NCBI RefSeq assembly: GCF_003932715.1
Contig: NZ_CP020700.1
Coordinates: 4,734,501-4,798,500, forward strand
Direction of reading: 5' to 3'
Length of the DNA stretch: 64,000 nucleotides
From: Streptomyces tsukubensis
GTDB taxonomy: Bacteria > Actinomycetota > Actinomycetes > Streptomycetales > Streptomycetaceae
Position numbers and translations under genes: made by a program. Shown here one piece after another: positions 8,370 to 17,466 of the stretch (position 1 is its first letter; the number at the start of each line of letters is the position of its first letter). The notes under the pieces were generated by a model. The model saw nothing but the letters and a program-made list of their open reading frames with translations. It did not search any database and was not told the DNA's origin.

Positions 8370-8434
8370 AAGCCCTCCTTGGGCCAAAGGGTTGCCCTGC
8401 TCCAGAACCTGCAAACAAGTCTGAAAACTACAAA

Positions 8435-8462
8435 AGCCTGCGGGTTACATGCTCCGCAGGCT
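8435..8462 (-). promoter_or_regulatory. Attenuator-like hairpin in the csp 5' leader
   Basis: On the minus strand AGCCTGCGG (8462-8454) pairs perfectly with CCGCAGGCT (8443-8435) across a 10-nt loop, and TTTTG follows at once. It has the form of an intrinsic terminator but lies inside the cold-shock mRNA leader, upstream of the coding region. It could act as an attenuator or a temperature-responsive element. Confidence 0.5.
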
Positions 8463-8499
8463 CTGTACTGCAAGGGAAACCAAACTGCAACTTGCGTTG

Positions 8500-8505
8500 A
8501 GCGTA
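8500..8505 (-). promoter_or_regulatory. Candidate -10 box of csp
   Basis: TACGCT on the minus strand lies about 130 nt upstream of the csp start codon. Together with the hairpin at 8435-8462 it fits the long-leader layout of cspA-type genes. Confidence 0.4.
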
Positions 8506-8701
8506 GCACGCAGGGTCCGGGCAGCGGTAGAGGTGAAGATCACGTCACCCGGACGCTTGAAACCGTCCTCCATTCGCTGACGCGCCCCAGCTCACAGGGG
8601 GGAGCCCGGGCGGCCCCGCACGGGGGCGCCCGGGGAGCACCGCGCAGTACCCGGTGGGCTCGCCCGGGCGCCCCGTCCGGCCGGTCCCCGGCCCCGGCGG
8701 C

Positions 8702-9703
<1,002 letters not shown>

Positions 9704-9750
9704 CCCCCGGTCCCCGCCGCCCCGCATTGCCCGCCGGGCCGCCGCCTCCG

Positions 9751-9756
9751 TAAGTT
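9751..9756 (+). promoter_or_regulatory. Candidate -10 box of the Ser/Thr kinase gene
   Basis: TAAGTT at 9751-9756 would start transcription near 9763, giving a ~65-nt leader for the kinase. The frame opening at GTG 9763 has non-coding codon use and was not called. Confidence 0.35.
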
Positions 9757-9826
9757 GCACGGGTGAGGCGACGTACAGCCGTGACGGCGAGGCCCGGCCC
9801 GCCGCACCGGGGGAGTGGGGTTACGG

Positions 9827-11647
9827 ATGCAGCCGCTGGGTCCCGACGAGCCGCGCGCCATCGGCCCGTACCGACTGGTCGGATCGCTGGGCGCGGGCGG
9901 AATGGGCCGCGTCTATCTGGGGCGCAGCGCGGGCGGCCGTACGGTCGCGGTCAAGATCGTCCATCCGTACGTCGCCCATGACGAGGCGTTCCGGGCCCGC
10001 TTCCGGCGCGAGGTGGCCGCCGCCCGGCGGGTCGGCGGCCGGTGGACCGCGCCCGTCCTCGACGCCGATCCGGACGCTGCCGTCCCCTGGGTCGCCACCG
10101 GTTTCTTCGCCGGTCCCGCGCTCTCGGCGGCGGTCGACGCACACGGCCCGCTGCCCGGAAGCACGGTACGGGCCCTGGGCGCCGGGCTTGCGCAGGCCCT
10201 GGCAGCCGTGCACGCCCTGGGGCTCGTCCACCGCGATGTGAAGCCCTCCAATGTGCTGCTCACCCTCGACGGGCCCAGGCTGATCGACTTCGGGATCGCC
10301 CGGGCCGTGGACGGCAGCTCCGGACTCACCTCGACCGGCGTCACCGTCGGCTCGCCCGGCTTCATGCCGCCCGAGGCGATCCTCGGCAAGGACGTCACGG
10401 GCGCCGCCGACGTCTTCTCCCTGGGCGCGGTGCTCGCCTACGCGGCGTCCGGGCAGACCGCCTTCCGGGGCGGGAGCACCGCGACCCTCCTCTACAAGGT
10501 GGTCCACGAGGAGCCCGAACTCGGTCCGATGGACGCCGGACTGCGCGAACTCGTGCTCCGCTGCCTGGAGAAGGAGCCGGGTGTCCGGCCCGGCCCCGAT
10601 GAACTCCTCGGACTCCTTACGGCCCTGGACCCCGGCGGCCCGGCCGCCCTGCCCGGCCCGGGGTGGCTGCCGGGGCCGCTGGTGGAACAGGTCTCCCGGA
10701 TGGCGGTGGGGCTGCTGGACCTGGAGACCGACGGGCGCGACGGGGCCGACGGGGGCGCGGCAGCCGCCGGACCCGGTGCCGGTGGGCCGCCGGACGGTTC
10801 CCACGGCTCCGGGCTGGTGCCGTTCACCGGTGCCGCCGCCGGGGAGTTCGGCCCGCCGACCCCACCGCCGGACGCCGGGCCCGGGCCCGGGCCCGTATCC
10901 GTACCGCCCGGGCCGGAGGCCGTACCGTCGACTCCGGACCCGCGGATGTCGTACGGCCGCGTCCCGTCGCCCGCCCGGCCCTCCGTCGCCGTCGCCGCAT
11001 CCGTGAACACCACCGCCGATACCGCCGACGCCGTGCCCATTGGACCGCCACCCGCCCCGGACGCGGCCGGGCGGCGCCGCCGGCGCCGGATCTCCTGCTC
11101 CGTGACGCTGACCCTGGCCCTCGCCCTGGGCGGGCTGCTCCTCTGGACCGGTTCCCTCCGCGAACTGCTGCCCGGCGGAGGCGGCGGATCCGGCCTCGAT
11201 GCGGCGGCGAAGCCGTCGAATTCGTCGGGCGGGGCCTCCCCCTCCGCGAGCGCCTCCGCCGCACCGCCGCAGCAGCCGTCCACGGTCCCGGCGGCGTTCC
11301 TCGGCACCTGGGAAGGGGAGATCACCCCGCAGTCCGCGGATCCCGGCAAGGCCACCGGAACCATCAGCACCGTCATCAGCAGCCGGGGCCGGATCGGACA
11401 GCAGATCGGCACGACCACCCAGAAGTTCCCGTCCGGCGAACTCGTCTGCGTCTACCACCTCACGGTCCAGGACATCAGCGGCGACCGGCTGGTCGCGGAC
11501 GCCTCGGGCACCGAGGGCGAACGGTGCTGGGCGGGCACCCAGCGGTTCACCTACCGGCTCACCTCCGCTACCGGCGGGCCGCAGCTCGCCTTCAGCGGCA
11601 CCGGCACGTCCGTGACCACCGAGGCCGTCCTCCGCCGCACGGACTGA
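9827..11647 (+). CDS. Membrane Ser/Thr protein kinase with extracytoplasmic C-terminal domain
   Basis: This is a 606-residue Hanks-type kinase. Residues ~10-270 hold the catalytic domain: glycine loop GAGGMGRVYLG, VKIV lysine near 42, catalytic loop HRDVKPSNVLL near 135, DFGIAR near 154, and APE-like PPEAIL. A Pro/Gly/Ala-rich linker of about 150 residues leads to one transmembrane helix (near 423-445). A ~115-residue external domain follows (FLGTWEGEI onward), with two cysteines and a beta-barrel look. There are no PASTA repeats. ATG 9827 is preferred; GTG 9815 is 4 codons longer. It sits between mqnA and mqnC. Its targets are unknown, so a link to quinone synthesis rests on position only. 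Confidence 0.93.
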   Translation: MQPLGPDEPRAIGPYRLVGSLGAGGMGRVYLGRSAGGRTVAVKIVHPYVAHDEAFRARFRREVAAARRVGGRWTAPVLDADPDAAVPWVATGFFAGPALSAAVDAHGPLPGSTVRALGAGLAQALAAVHALGLVHRDVKPSNVLLTLDGPRLIDFGIARAVDGSSGLTSTGVTVGSPGFMPPEAILGKDVTGAADVFSLGAVLAYAASGQTAFRGGSTATLLYKVVHEEPELGPMDAGLRELVLRCLEKEPGVRPGPDELLGLLTALDPGGPAALPGPGWLPGPLVEQVSRMAVGLLDLETDGRDGADGGAAAAGPGAGGPPDGSHGSGLVPFTGAAAGEFGPPTPPPDAGPGPGPVSVPPGPEAVPSTPDPRMSYGRVPSPARPSVAVAASVNTTADTADAVPIGPPPAPDAAGRRRRRRISCSVTLTLALALGGLLLWTGSLRELLPGGGGGSGLDAAAKPSNSSGGASPSASASAAPPQQPSTVPAAFLGTWEGEITPQSADPGKATGTISTVISSRGRIGQQIGTTTQKFPSGELVCVYHLTVQDISGDRLVADASGTEGERCWAGTQRFTYRLTSATGGPQLAFSGTGTSVTTEAVLRRTD

Positions 11648-11695
11648 CCCGGCGGTCCCGCCGGGGCGGTCCGGGGCGCCTCCGCCCCCCTGGCG

Positions 11696-11701
11696 TAGGC
11701 T
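11696..11701 (+). promoter_or_regulatory. mqnC: Candidate -10 box of mqnC
   Basis: TAGGCT lies about 90 nt before the mqnC GTG, which has its own ribosome site (GAAAGG) 8 nt upstream, so mqnC is probably transcribed separately from the kinase. Confidence 0.4.
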
Positions 11702-11792
11702 GGACCGGCCCGTCAAAGAGCCCGTACCCGATCCGGACCCGACCGGTCCGCCGCCGTACGAGCCCAGAAGAACCGCCGAAAGGTGACACCCG

Positions 11793-12995
11793 GTGACCGA
11801 GAAGGCCGACCTTCAGTCCGTGCTGGACCGTGCAGCCGACGGCGGGCGCATCACCCCCGAAGAGGCGCTCGACCTCTACCGCTCCGCGCCGCTGCACGCG
11901 CTCGGCCGGGCCGCCGACGCCGTACGCCGCCGCCGCTACGCCGGTACGGAGCACATCGCGACGTACATCATCGAGCGGAACATCAACTACACCAACGTCT
12001 GTGTCACGGCCTGCAAGTTCTGCGCCTTCTACGCGGCCCCCAAGGACGCCGCCAAGGGCTGGACCCGCGATCTCGACGACATCCTCCGCCGCTGCGCCGA
12101 GACCGTCGAACTCGGCGGCACCCAGATCATGTTCCAGGGCGGCCACCACCCCGACTACGGCGTCGAGTACTACGAGCAGCACTTCTCCGCCATCAAGCAG
12201 GCCTTCCCCCAGCTGGTCATCCACTCCCTCGGCGCCTCCGAAGTCGACCACATGGCCAGGATCTCCGGCGTCTCGGTGGAGGACGCGATCCGCCGGATCC
12301 ACGAGGCCGGACTCGACTCCTTCGCGGGCGCGGGCGCCGAACTGCTGCCCGCCCGGCCGCGGCAGGCCATCGCACCGCTGAAGGAGTCCGGCGAACGCTG
12401 GCTGGAGATCATGGAGACCGCCCACGGTCTGGGCGTCGAATCCACCTCCACCATGCTGATGGGCACCGGCGAGACCAACGCCGAACGCATCGAACACCTG
12501 CGGATGATCCGGGACGTACAGGACCGGACCGGAGGTTTCCGGGCGTTCATCCCGTACACGTACCAGCCCGAGAACAACCGCCTCAAGGGCCGCACCCAGG
12601 CGACGATCTTCGAATATCTGCGGATGATCGCCATCGCCCGGCTCTTCATGGACAACATCGCCCATATCCAGGGCTCCTGGCTGACCACCGGCAAGGAGAT
12701 CGGCCAGCTCTCCCTCCACTACGGCGCGGACGACCTCGGGTCGATCATGCTGGAGGAGAACGTCGTCTCCTCGGCCGGTGCCAAGCACCGCTCCAACCGC
12801 CAGGAGATCATCGACCTGATCCGCAAGTCGGGCCGGGTCCCGGCCCAGCGGGCCACGACCTACGAGCACCTCGTGATCCACGACGACCCGGCGAACGACC
12901 CGGTCGACGAGCGGGTGGTCTCCCATATCTCCTCCACCGCCATCGAAGGCGGTACGGCCCACCCCGAGCTGAAGCTCCTCCCCACCACCTCCTGA
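11793..12995 (+). CDS. mqnC: Cyclic dehypoxanthinyl futalosine synthase MqnC (radical SAM)
   Basis: This 400-residue radical SAM enzyme cyclises dehypoxanthinyl futalosine, the third step of the futalosine menaquinone pathway. The CxxxCxxC cluster motif is CVTACKFC near residue 70, after NINYTNVC. FQGGHHPD and the HSLGASEV stretch are typical of the MqnC/MqnE group. The length is normal. GTG 11793 follows GAAAGG. The downstream amidohydrolase-like gene begins 13 nt after its stop and is probably cotranscribed. Functional calling relies on clear family resemblance to the Streptomyces enzyme. Confidence 0.97.
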   Translation: MTEKADLQSVLDRAADGGRITPEEALDLYRSAPLHALGRAADAVRRRRYAGTEHIATYIIERNINYTNVCVTACKFCAFYAAPKDAAKGWTRDLDDILRRCAETVELGGTQIMFQGGHHPDYGVEYYEQHFSAIKQAFPQLVIHSLGASEVDHMARISGVSVEDAIRRIHEAGLDSFAGAGAELLPARPRQAIAPLKESGERWLEIMETAHGLGVESTSTMLMGTGETNAERIEHLRMIRDVQDRTGGFRAFIPYTYQPENNRLKGRTQATIFEYLRMIAIARLFMDNIAHIQGSWLTTGKEIGQLSLHYGADDLGSIMLEENVVSSAGAKHRSNRQEIIDLIRKSGRVPAQRATTYEHLVIHDDPANDPVDERVVSHISSTAIEGGTAHPELKLLPTTS

Positions 12996-13008
12996 CGGCG
13001 CCCGGCCC

Positions 13009-13629
13009 GTGCTGACGATCCACACCGCGGAGCTGCTGCTGCCCGGTGGCGGGCTGCCCGCCGTGCCCGGCGGCGCCGTCGCCGTCGCCGGTCGGGAGAT
13101 CGCGGCCACCGGCGCCTACGAGGAGGTCGCCGCCGTCTGCCCCGGGGCCCGGGTCCGCCGCTGGCCGGGGGTGCTGACACCCGGACTCGTCCACCCGTAC
13201 GGCGCCGAACTGCTGGACCGGGCCTACCACCCGGACCCTCGCGAAGCGGATGAACTGGGCACCGAACCCCTGACCGGGCCCGCGCTCGACGCCCTGGCCC
13301 TGGACGACACCCGGTGGGGTGCGAGCGCCCGGCGCGGGGCGCAGCGGCTGCTGGCCCACGGCGTCACGGCGATCGGCGGCACCCCGCGGCGGGCGGCCGT
13401 CGCGGATGCGGTGGCCCGTACCGGACTGACGGTCCTGCCCGCGGCCGGGACCGCCGCGCCCGCCGCCGACGGCTGGACCTTCCGGGCACCGGCGGGGGCG
13501 TACGCGGGTGTCCTCGACGCCCGGGGCGCGGGGCAGCGGGCGGACCTCGCGGTCTTCGACGGACCCGGGGAAGGCGCCCTGTGCCTGGCGACGGTCCTCG
13601 GGGGCCGGCTGGTCCACCGGAGGCGCTGA
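13009..13629 (+). CDS. Imidazolonepropionase-like composite-domain protein lacking the catalytic barrel
   Basis: This 206-residue protein has both ends of an amidohydrolase: an N-terminal beta-sandwich leading to [12 protein letters not shown] near residue 60, and a C-terminal strand pair RADLAVFD...LGGRLVHRR. In active amidohydrolases the TPGLV strand is followed by the HxH metal motif. Here only one His is present, and the central barrel is cut to about 100 residues without the later His and Asp ligands. It is therefore not expected to be a working deaminase. It follows mqnC by 13 nt. Active relatives deaminate aminodeoxyfutalosine or hydrolyse imidazolonepropionate, so a structural or regulatory role in the same pathway is possible. 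Confidence 0.8.
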   Translation: MLTIHTAELLLPGGGLPAVPGGAVAVAGREIAATGAYEEVAAVCPGARVRRWPGVLTPGLVHPYGAELLDRAYHPDPREADELGTEPLTGPALDALALDDTRWGASARRGAQRLLAHGVTAIGGTPRRAAVADAVARTGLTVLPAAGTAAPAADGWTFRAPAGAYAGVLDARGAGQRADLAVFDGPGEGALCLATVLGGRLVHRRR

Positions 13630-13696
13630 GGCAGATCCCGGCGCCGCGCACGGGACGGCTCGTACCCCGCCTCCCGGCCCCCCGCGGACCGCGCGG

Positions 13697-13702
13697 CAGA
13701 AT
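13697..13702 (+). promoter_or_regulatory. -10-like box before menG/ubiE
   Basis: CAGAAT ends 7 nt before GTG 13710, which would make the transcript leaderless. The GGGAGG between them sits too close to the GTG to be a good ribosome site. Confidence 0.4.
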
Positions 13703-13709
13703 GGGAGGC

Positions 13710-14402
13710 GTGAACCGAGCCTCCTTGGACAAGCAGCCGCACGAAGTCGCCTCCATGTTCGACAAGGTGGCGAAGAACTACGACCTCACCAACGACGTCA
13801 TCTCGCTGGGCCAGGACCGCTACTGGCGCAAGCAGGTCGCCGCCGCGGTCGCTGCCCGCCCCGGCGAGAAGGTGCTCGACCTGGCGGCCGGCACGGGCAC
13901 GTCCTCCCTGCCGTTCACCCGCGCCGGGGCGTTCGTCGTCCCCTGCGACTTCTCCCTCGGCATGCTCACCGAGGGCAAGAAGCGCAATCCCTGGCTTCCG
14001 CTGACGGCGGGCGACGCCACGAAGCTGCCGTTCCTGGACGACGTCTTCGACGCGGTGACGATCTCCTTCGGGCTCCGCAACGTCCAGGACACCGATGCCG
14101 CGCTGCGCGAGCTGTACCGGGTCACCAAGCCCGGCGGGCGGGTCGTGATCTGCGAGTTCTCCCATCCGACCTGGGCGCCGTTCCGGACGGTGTACGAGGA
14201 GTACCTGATGCGGGCGCTCCCGCCGCTGGCCCGCCAGGTCTGCTCGAACCCCGAGGCGTACGAATACCTCGCGGAGTCCATCCAGTCCTGGCCGGAGCAG
14301 CCCGAACTGGCGGCGCTGCTCCAGAAGGCGGGCTGGACGAAGGTGGCCTGGCGCAATCTGTCGGGCGGCATCGTGGCCCTGCACCGGGGCACCAAGAACT
14401 AG
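13710..14402 (+). CDS. menG: Demethylmenaquinone methyltransferase (MenG/UbiE)
   Basis: This 230-residue class I SAM methyltransferase adds the final methyl to demethylmenaquinone. Landmarks are [19 protein letters not shown] near residue 14, SAM-binding motif [15 protein letters not shown] near 47, SFGLRNVQD near 110, and [14 protein letters not shown] near 135, all diagnostic of UbiE/MenG. GTG 13710 is preferred; ATG 13701 adds only three residues. It lies 80 nt after the mqnC operon and is oriented with it, so quinone-ring assembly and its last methylation are encoded side by side. Confidence 0.96.
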   Translation: MNRASLDKQPHEVASMFDKVAKNYDLTNDVISLGQDRYWRKQVAAAVAARPGEKVLDLAAGTGTSSLPFTRAGAFVVPCDFSLGMLTEGKKRNPWLPLTAGDATKLPFLDDVFDAVTISFGLRNVQDTDAALRELYRVTKPGGRVVICEFSHPTWAPFRTVYEEYLMRALPPLARQVCSNPEAYEYLAESIQSWPEQPELAALLQKAGWTKVAWRNLSGGIVALHRGTKN

Positions 14403-14421
14403 GTCCCGTCCGTGGGCGTCG

Positions 14422-14459
14422 GGGGCGGGGGAACTGCGCGACCCCGCCGCCCCCGCCCC
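14422..14459. terminator. Bidirectional terminator between menG and GNAT genes
   Basis: Perfect 10-bp arms GGGGCGGGGG (14422-14431) and CCCCCGCCCC (14450-14459) enclose a loop with AACTGCGCGACC, a sequence often found in gene-end hairpins of Streptomyces. Confidence 0.7.
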
Positions 14460-14460
14460 T

Positions 14461-14997
14461 TCACGCCGCCGTGTCCGCCCCCAGCGCCCCCAGCTCCAGC
14501 CGGAACGTGTGCCCCCAGCGGTCCGTGTCCGGGACGGCGTACCGCTCCGCCTGCCGCATGCCCAGTCTGCGCGTCACCGCTATCGACCGCTCGTTGCGGT
14601 GGTCGACCATCGCCACGACGTCCGGCACGCCCGCCGCCCGTACCCGCTCCAGCGTGGTCCGTGCCGCCGCCGTCGCATAGCCCCGGCCCCAGGCCCGGCG
14701 CGCCAGCCGCCAGCCGATCTCGATCTCCCCGTACGGCCCGAAAGCCTGCTCGGGCCACGGCTGGGCACCGGTGAAACCGATCACCGCACCGTCCTCGTCA
14801 AGCACCGTCCACAGACAGAAGCCCCGTTCGGCGTCGTGCCGTCGCTGCCGCGCCGTCAGCTCCTCGTAGTACGACAGCTCGGCCGCCCGGCCGCCGTGGA
14901 ACGCCATGACCTCGGGGTCGGCGAAGACCCGGTGCCACGCCACCGCGTCCTCGTCGGTGGGGACGCGCAGGCGGACGGCGGGGAGGAGGGTGCTCAT
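14461..14997 (-). CDS. GNAT family N-acetyltransferase (RimJ/RimL-like)
   Basis: This 178-residue acyl-CoA N-acyltransferase has the acetyl-CoA pyrophosphate loop RRAWGRGYATAAARTTLERV near residues 95-115, and the C-terminal motif NERSIAVTRRLGMRQAER near 130 typical of the RimJ/RimL-like branch. ATG 14997 is chosen because GAAGGG lies upstream and the extra 17 residues from 15048 would overlap the divergent promoter. It is a single gene facing menG. The substrate is unknown; relatives acetylate ribosomal protein N-termini, amino acids or drugs. Confidence 0.92.
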   Translation of the reverse strand: MSTLLPAVRLRVPTDEDAVAWHRVFADPEVMAFHGGRAAELSYYEELTARQRRHDAERGFCLWTVLDEDGAVIGFTGAQPWPEQAFGPYGEIEIGWRLARRAWGRGYATAAARTTLERVRAAGVPDVVAMVDHRNERSIAVTRRLGMRQAERYAVPDTDRWGHTFRLELGALGADTAA

Positions 14998-15036
14998 GAG
15001 GGGGAGCCCTTCGGTCGGCTGATCGGTACGTCCACA

Positions 15037-15042
15037 TAGACT
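15037..15042 (+). promoter_or_regulatory. -10 box of the geranylgeranyl reductase gene
   Basis: TAGACT would start transcription near 15049, about 50 nt before the GTG at 15099, which has GGGAGAGA at good spacing. Confidence 0.45.
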
Positions 15043-15098
15043 GCCCATGTCCCGTGCCGTTCAGCACGCCCAATTCCGAGACTCGGGAGAGACCAGCC

Positions 15099-16385
15099 GT
15101 GACGCAGCCCCTCACCGAACACTCCGCGGATGTGATCGTCGTCGGGGCAGGCCCGGCCGGCGCGACGACCGCTTACTACCTGGCCAAGGCGGGACTGGAC
15201 GTCCTCCTGCTGGAGAAGACGGCCTTTCCCCGCGAGAAGGTGTGCGGTGACGGACTGACCCCCCGCGCCACCAAGCAGCTCGTGGCCATGGGCATCGACA
15301 TCTCCGAAGAGGCCGGCTGGCTGCGGAACAAGGGCCTGCGGATCATCGGCGGCGGGGTACGGCTCCAGCTCGACTGGCCCGAGCTGGCCTCGTACCCGGA
15401 CTACGGACTCGTCCGCAAGCGCGACGACTTCGACGAGCAGCTCGCCCGGCAGGCGCAGAAGGCCGGCGCCCGGCTCTACGAGCGCTGCAACGTCGGCGCG
15501 CCGATCGTCGACGAGCGGACCCGCCGGATCACCGGCGTCCACGCCAAGCTCGGCGAGGAGAAGACCCCGGTCACCTTCCACGCCCCGCTCGTCGTCGCCG
15601 CCGACGGCAACTCCTCCCGGCTGTCGCTGGCGATGGGCCTGCACCGCCGCGAGGACCGCCCGATGGGCGTCGCCGTCCGCACCTACTTCACCTCCCCGCG
15701 CCACGACGACGACTACCTGGAGTCGTGGCTGGAGCTGTGGGACCGGCGCGGTCCCGGCGAGGACCGGCTGCTCCCCGGCTACGGGTGGATCTTCGGCATG
15801 GGCGACGGCACCTCCAACGTCGGCCTCGGCGTCCTCAACACCTCCGACTCCTTCAAGGAGCTGGACTGGCGCGAGGTCCTCAAGGCCTGGTGCGCCTCGA
15901 TGCCCGAGGAGTGGGGCTACACCGAGGAGAACATGACGGGCCCGATCCGCGGCGCCGCCCTCCCCATGGCCTTCAACCGCCAGCCGCACTACACCCGCGG
16001 ACTGCTCCTCGTCGGCGACGCGGGCGGGCTGGTGAACCCGTTCAACGGCGAGGGCATCGCCTACGCCATGGAGTCCGGGCAGATCGCCGCCGACGTGATC
16101 GTCCAGGCGACCGCACGCGCCACCCCCGCCCAGCGCGAACTGGCCCTGCACCGCTACCCCAAGATCCTCAAGGACACCTACGGCGGCTACTACACGCTGG
16201 GCCGCGCGTTCGTGAAGCTGATCGGCAACCCCACGATCATGAAGCTGGCGGCCCAGCGCGGGCTGACCCACCCCATGCTGATGCGTTTCACGCTGAAGAT
16301 GCTGGCGAACCTCACCGACCCGACCGGCGGGGACGCCATGGACCGGATCATCAACGGCCTGTCGAAGGTGGCCCCGAAGGCCTGA
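15099..16385 (+). CDS. Geranylgeranyl reductase family FAD enzyme (menaquinone tail reductase-like)
   Basis: This 428-residue flavoprotein has an N-terminal dinucleotide-binding motif (VVGAGPAGATTAYYLAK near residue 11), the family motif PREKVCGDGLTPRA near 45, the PxxYxWxFP-like LPGYGWIFGMG near 226, and the FAD-contacting GLLLVGDAGGLVNPFNGEG near 305. Family members saturate isoprenoid double bonds. Streptomyces make partly hydrogenated menaquinones, so tail reduction (MenJ-like) is the likely role. GTG 15099 with GGGAGAGA is chosen over GTG 15054, which adds 15 residues. It sits next to menG and upstream of the complex I operon. Confidence 0.93.
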   Translation: MTQPLTEHSADVIVVGAGPAGATTAYYLAKAGLDVLLLEKTAFPREKVCGDGLTPRATKQLVAMGIDISEEAGWLRNKGLRIIGGGVRLQLDWPELASYPDYGLVRKRDDFDEQLARQAQKAGARLYERCNVGAPIVDERTRRITGVHAKLGEEKTPVTFHAPLVVAADGNSSRLSLAMGLHRREDRPMGVAVRTYFTSPRHDDDYLESWLELWDRRGPGEDRLLPGYGWIFGMGDGTSNVGLGVLNTSDSFKELDWREVLKAWCASMPEEWGYTEENMTGPIRGAALPMAFNRQPHYTRGLLLVGDAGGLVNPFNGEGIAYAMESGQIAADVIVQATARATPAQRELALHRYPKILKDTYGGYYTLGRAFVKLIGNPTIMKLAAQRGLTHPMLMRFTLKMLANLTDPTGGDAMDRIINGLSKVAPKA

Positions 16386-16407
16386 TCCCGGGCAGCCGGG
16401 GCCGGGC

Positions 16408-16438
16408 TTGACCTTCACACCGTGTGAAGGCGTGGACT
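16408..16438 (+). promoter_or_regulatory. MerR-type promoter with 19-bp spacer and perfect dyad
   Basis: TTGACC (16408-16413) and TGGACT (16433-16438) are separated by 19 nt, the abnormal spacing of MerR-activated promoters. A perfect 9+1+9 palindrome, CCTTCACACCGTGTGAAGG (16412-16430), fills the spacer. Transcription would start about 25 nt before the ATG at 16471. No merR gene lies nearby, so the activator must be encoded elsewhere. Confidence 0.75.
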
Positions 16439-16470
16439 GACGGAGTCACTCCACGAAACGAGGTCCGCCC

Positions 16471-17424
16471 ATGGCGCCACAGATCCACTCGTACGCGGGC
16501 TCCGGCCCGTACTGCTACACCCACTCCCTCACCATGGCGGCGGGGGCCGGTACCGGTCGGCCCCTGCCCTCGCCCGCGGTCGTGGAGACCCTCACCGGCT
16601 CCGCCTTCGGCTTCCAGCTCATCGGCGGGACGCTGCCGCTGTTCGACCCGTACGCCTGGGACCCCGAACTCGGCCTCGACCAGGCCGTCGCCCTCCTCGG
16701 GCTGGACTGCGAACGGACCTCCGGCGGCACGGCGGAGGAGGCGCTGGAGCGGCTCCGGACGGCGGCCGTGCACGGGCCGGTGCTGGTGGGGCCGGTGGAC
16801 ATGGGGCTGCTGCTGTACCGGCCGGGGACGCCCGAACCGGGACAGGGTGACCATTATGTGGTGGTACTGGACATCGGCCCCGACGGGACCGTCCTGCTCC
16901 ACGATCCCGAGGGCTTCCCCTACGCAACCCTCGGCGCCCCCGCCTTCCTGGCGGCCTGGCGGGCCGACGCGGTGCCGTACACCGACGAGCCGTACATCAT
17001 GCGTACCGGCTTCGTCCGCGAACGCGAGGTCACCGGTGAGCAGGCGCTGCGGGACTCCCTGCCGCTCGCGGCGCGGTGGCTCGGCGGCCGGGACGATCTG
17101 CCCGTCCCGCCCGGGACGCTCGGCGCGGCGGCGGGGGTGGCGGGCTTCGCGGAGCTGGTGAAGGCCGGACTCGAACCCGGACTCCGCCTTCTGCTCCAGC
17201 ATTTCGCGGTACGGGTCGGAGCGCGCCGGGCCTCCGACGCGGCCGACTGCCTGGCCCGCCTCGGGCTCACCGGGGCGGCCGGGACCGCCCGCGAGCAGGC
17301 GCGGCTGATCGGTGCGCTCCAGGGGCCGGTCGTGACCGGGGACGTCGCGGCGCTCTCGGCCGTACTGGAGCGGCTGGCCCCGACGTACGAGGAGTTGCGG
17401 GCGGCACTGGAACACGCGCGGTGA
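16471..17424 (+). CDS. BtrH N-terminal-like / C39-like cysteine-fold protein
   Basis: This 317-residue protein resembles the BtrH N-terminal and cysteine-peptidase-like family. A conserved Cys lies in SGPYCYTHSL near residue 15, and GDHYVVVLDI near 129 followed by LLHDPEG gives a His and Asp in papain-like order. The C-terminal 120 residues are helical and Leu/Ala-rich. Family members in aminoglycoside pathways transfer acyl groups from carrier proteins; others are peptidases. No carrier-protein gene is near. The ATG at 16471 has GAGG upstream. It is expressed from a MerR-type promoter, so it probably responds to a small-molecule or metal signal. The function is not established. Confidence 0.7.
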   Translation: MAPQIHSYAGSGPYCYTHSLTMAAGAGTGRPLPSPAVVETLTGSAFGFQLIGGTLPLFDPYAWDPELGLDQAVALLGLDCERTSGGTAEEALERLRTAAVHGPVLVGPVDMGLLLYRPGTPEPGQGDHYVVVLDIGPDGTVLLHDPEGFPYATLGAPAFLAAWRADAVPYTDEPYIMRTGFVREREVTGEQALRDSLPLAARWLGGRDDLPVPPGTLGAAAGVAGFAELVKAGLEPGLRLLLQHFAVRVGARRASDAADCLARLGLTGAAGTAREQARLIGALQGPVVTGDVAALSAVLERLAPTYEELRAALEHAR

Positions 17425-17429
17425 GAGCC

Positions 17430-17462
17430 CGGGGCGCGCGGTTCACGGGGACGCGCGCCCCG
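17430..17462. terminator. Bidirectional terminator
   Basis: Perfect 11-bp arms CGGGGCGCGCG (17430-17440) and CGCGCGCCCCG (17452-17462) lie between the convergent BtrH-like gene and the unknown gene at 17467. Confidence 0.7.
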
Positions 17463-17466
17463 CGGG

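Noticed and set aside
9763..9981. Frame starting at GTG exactly 6 nt after the TAAGTT box
   Set aside because: Third positions are not GC-biased and it runs into the kinase gene out of frame. The box is kept only as the kinase promoter candidate.
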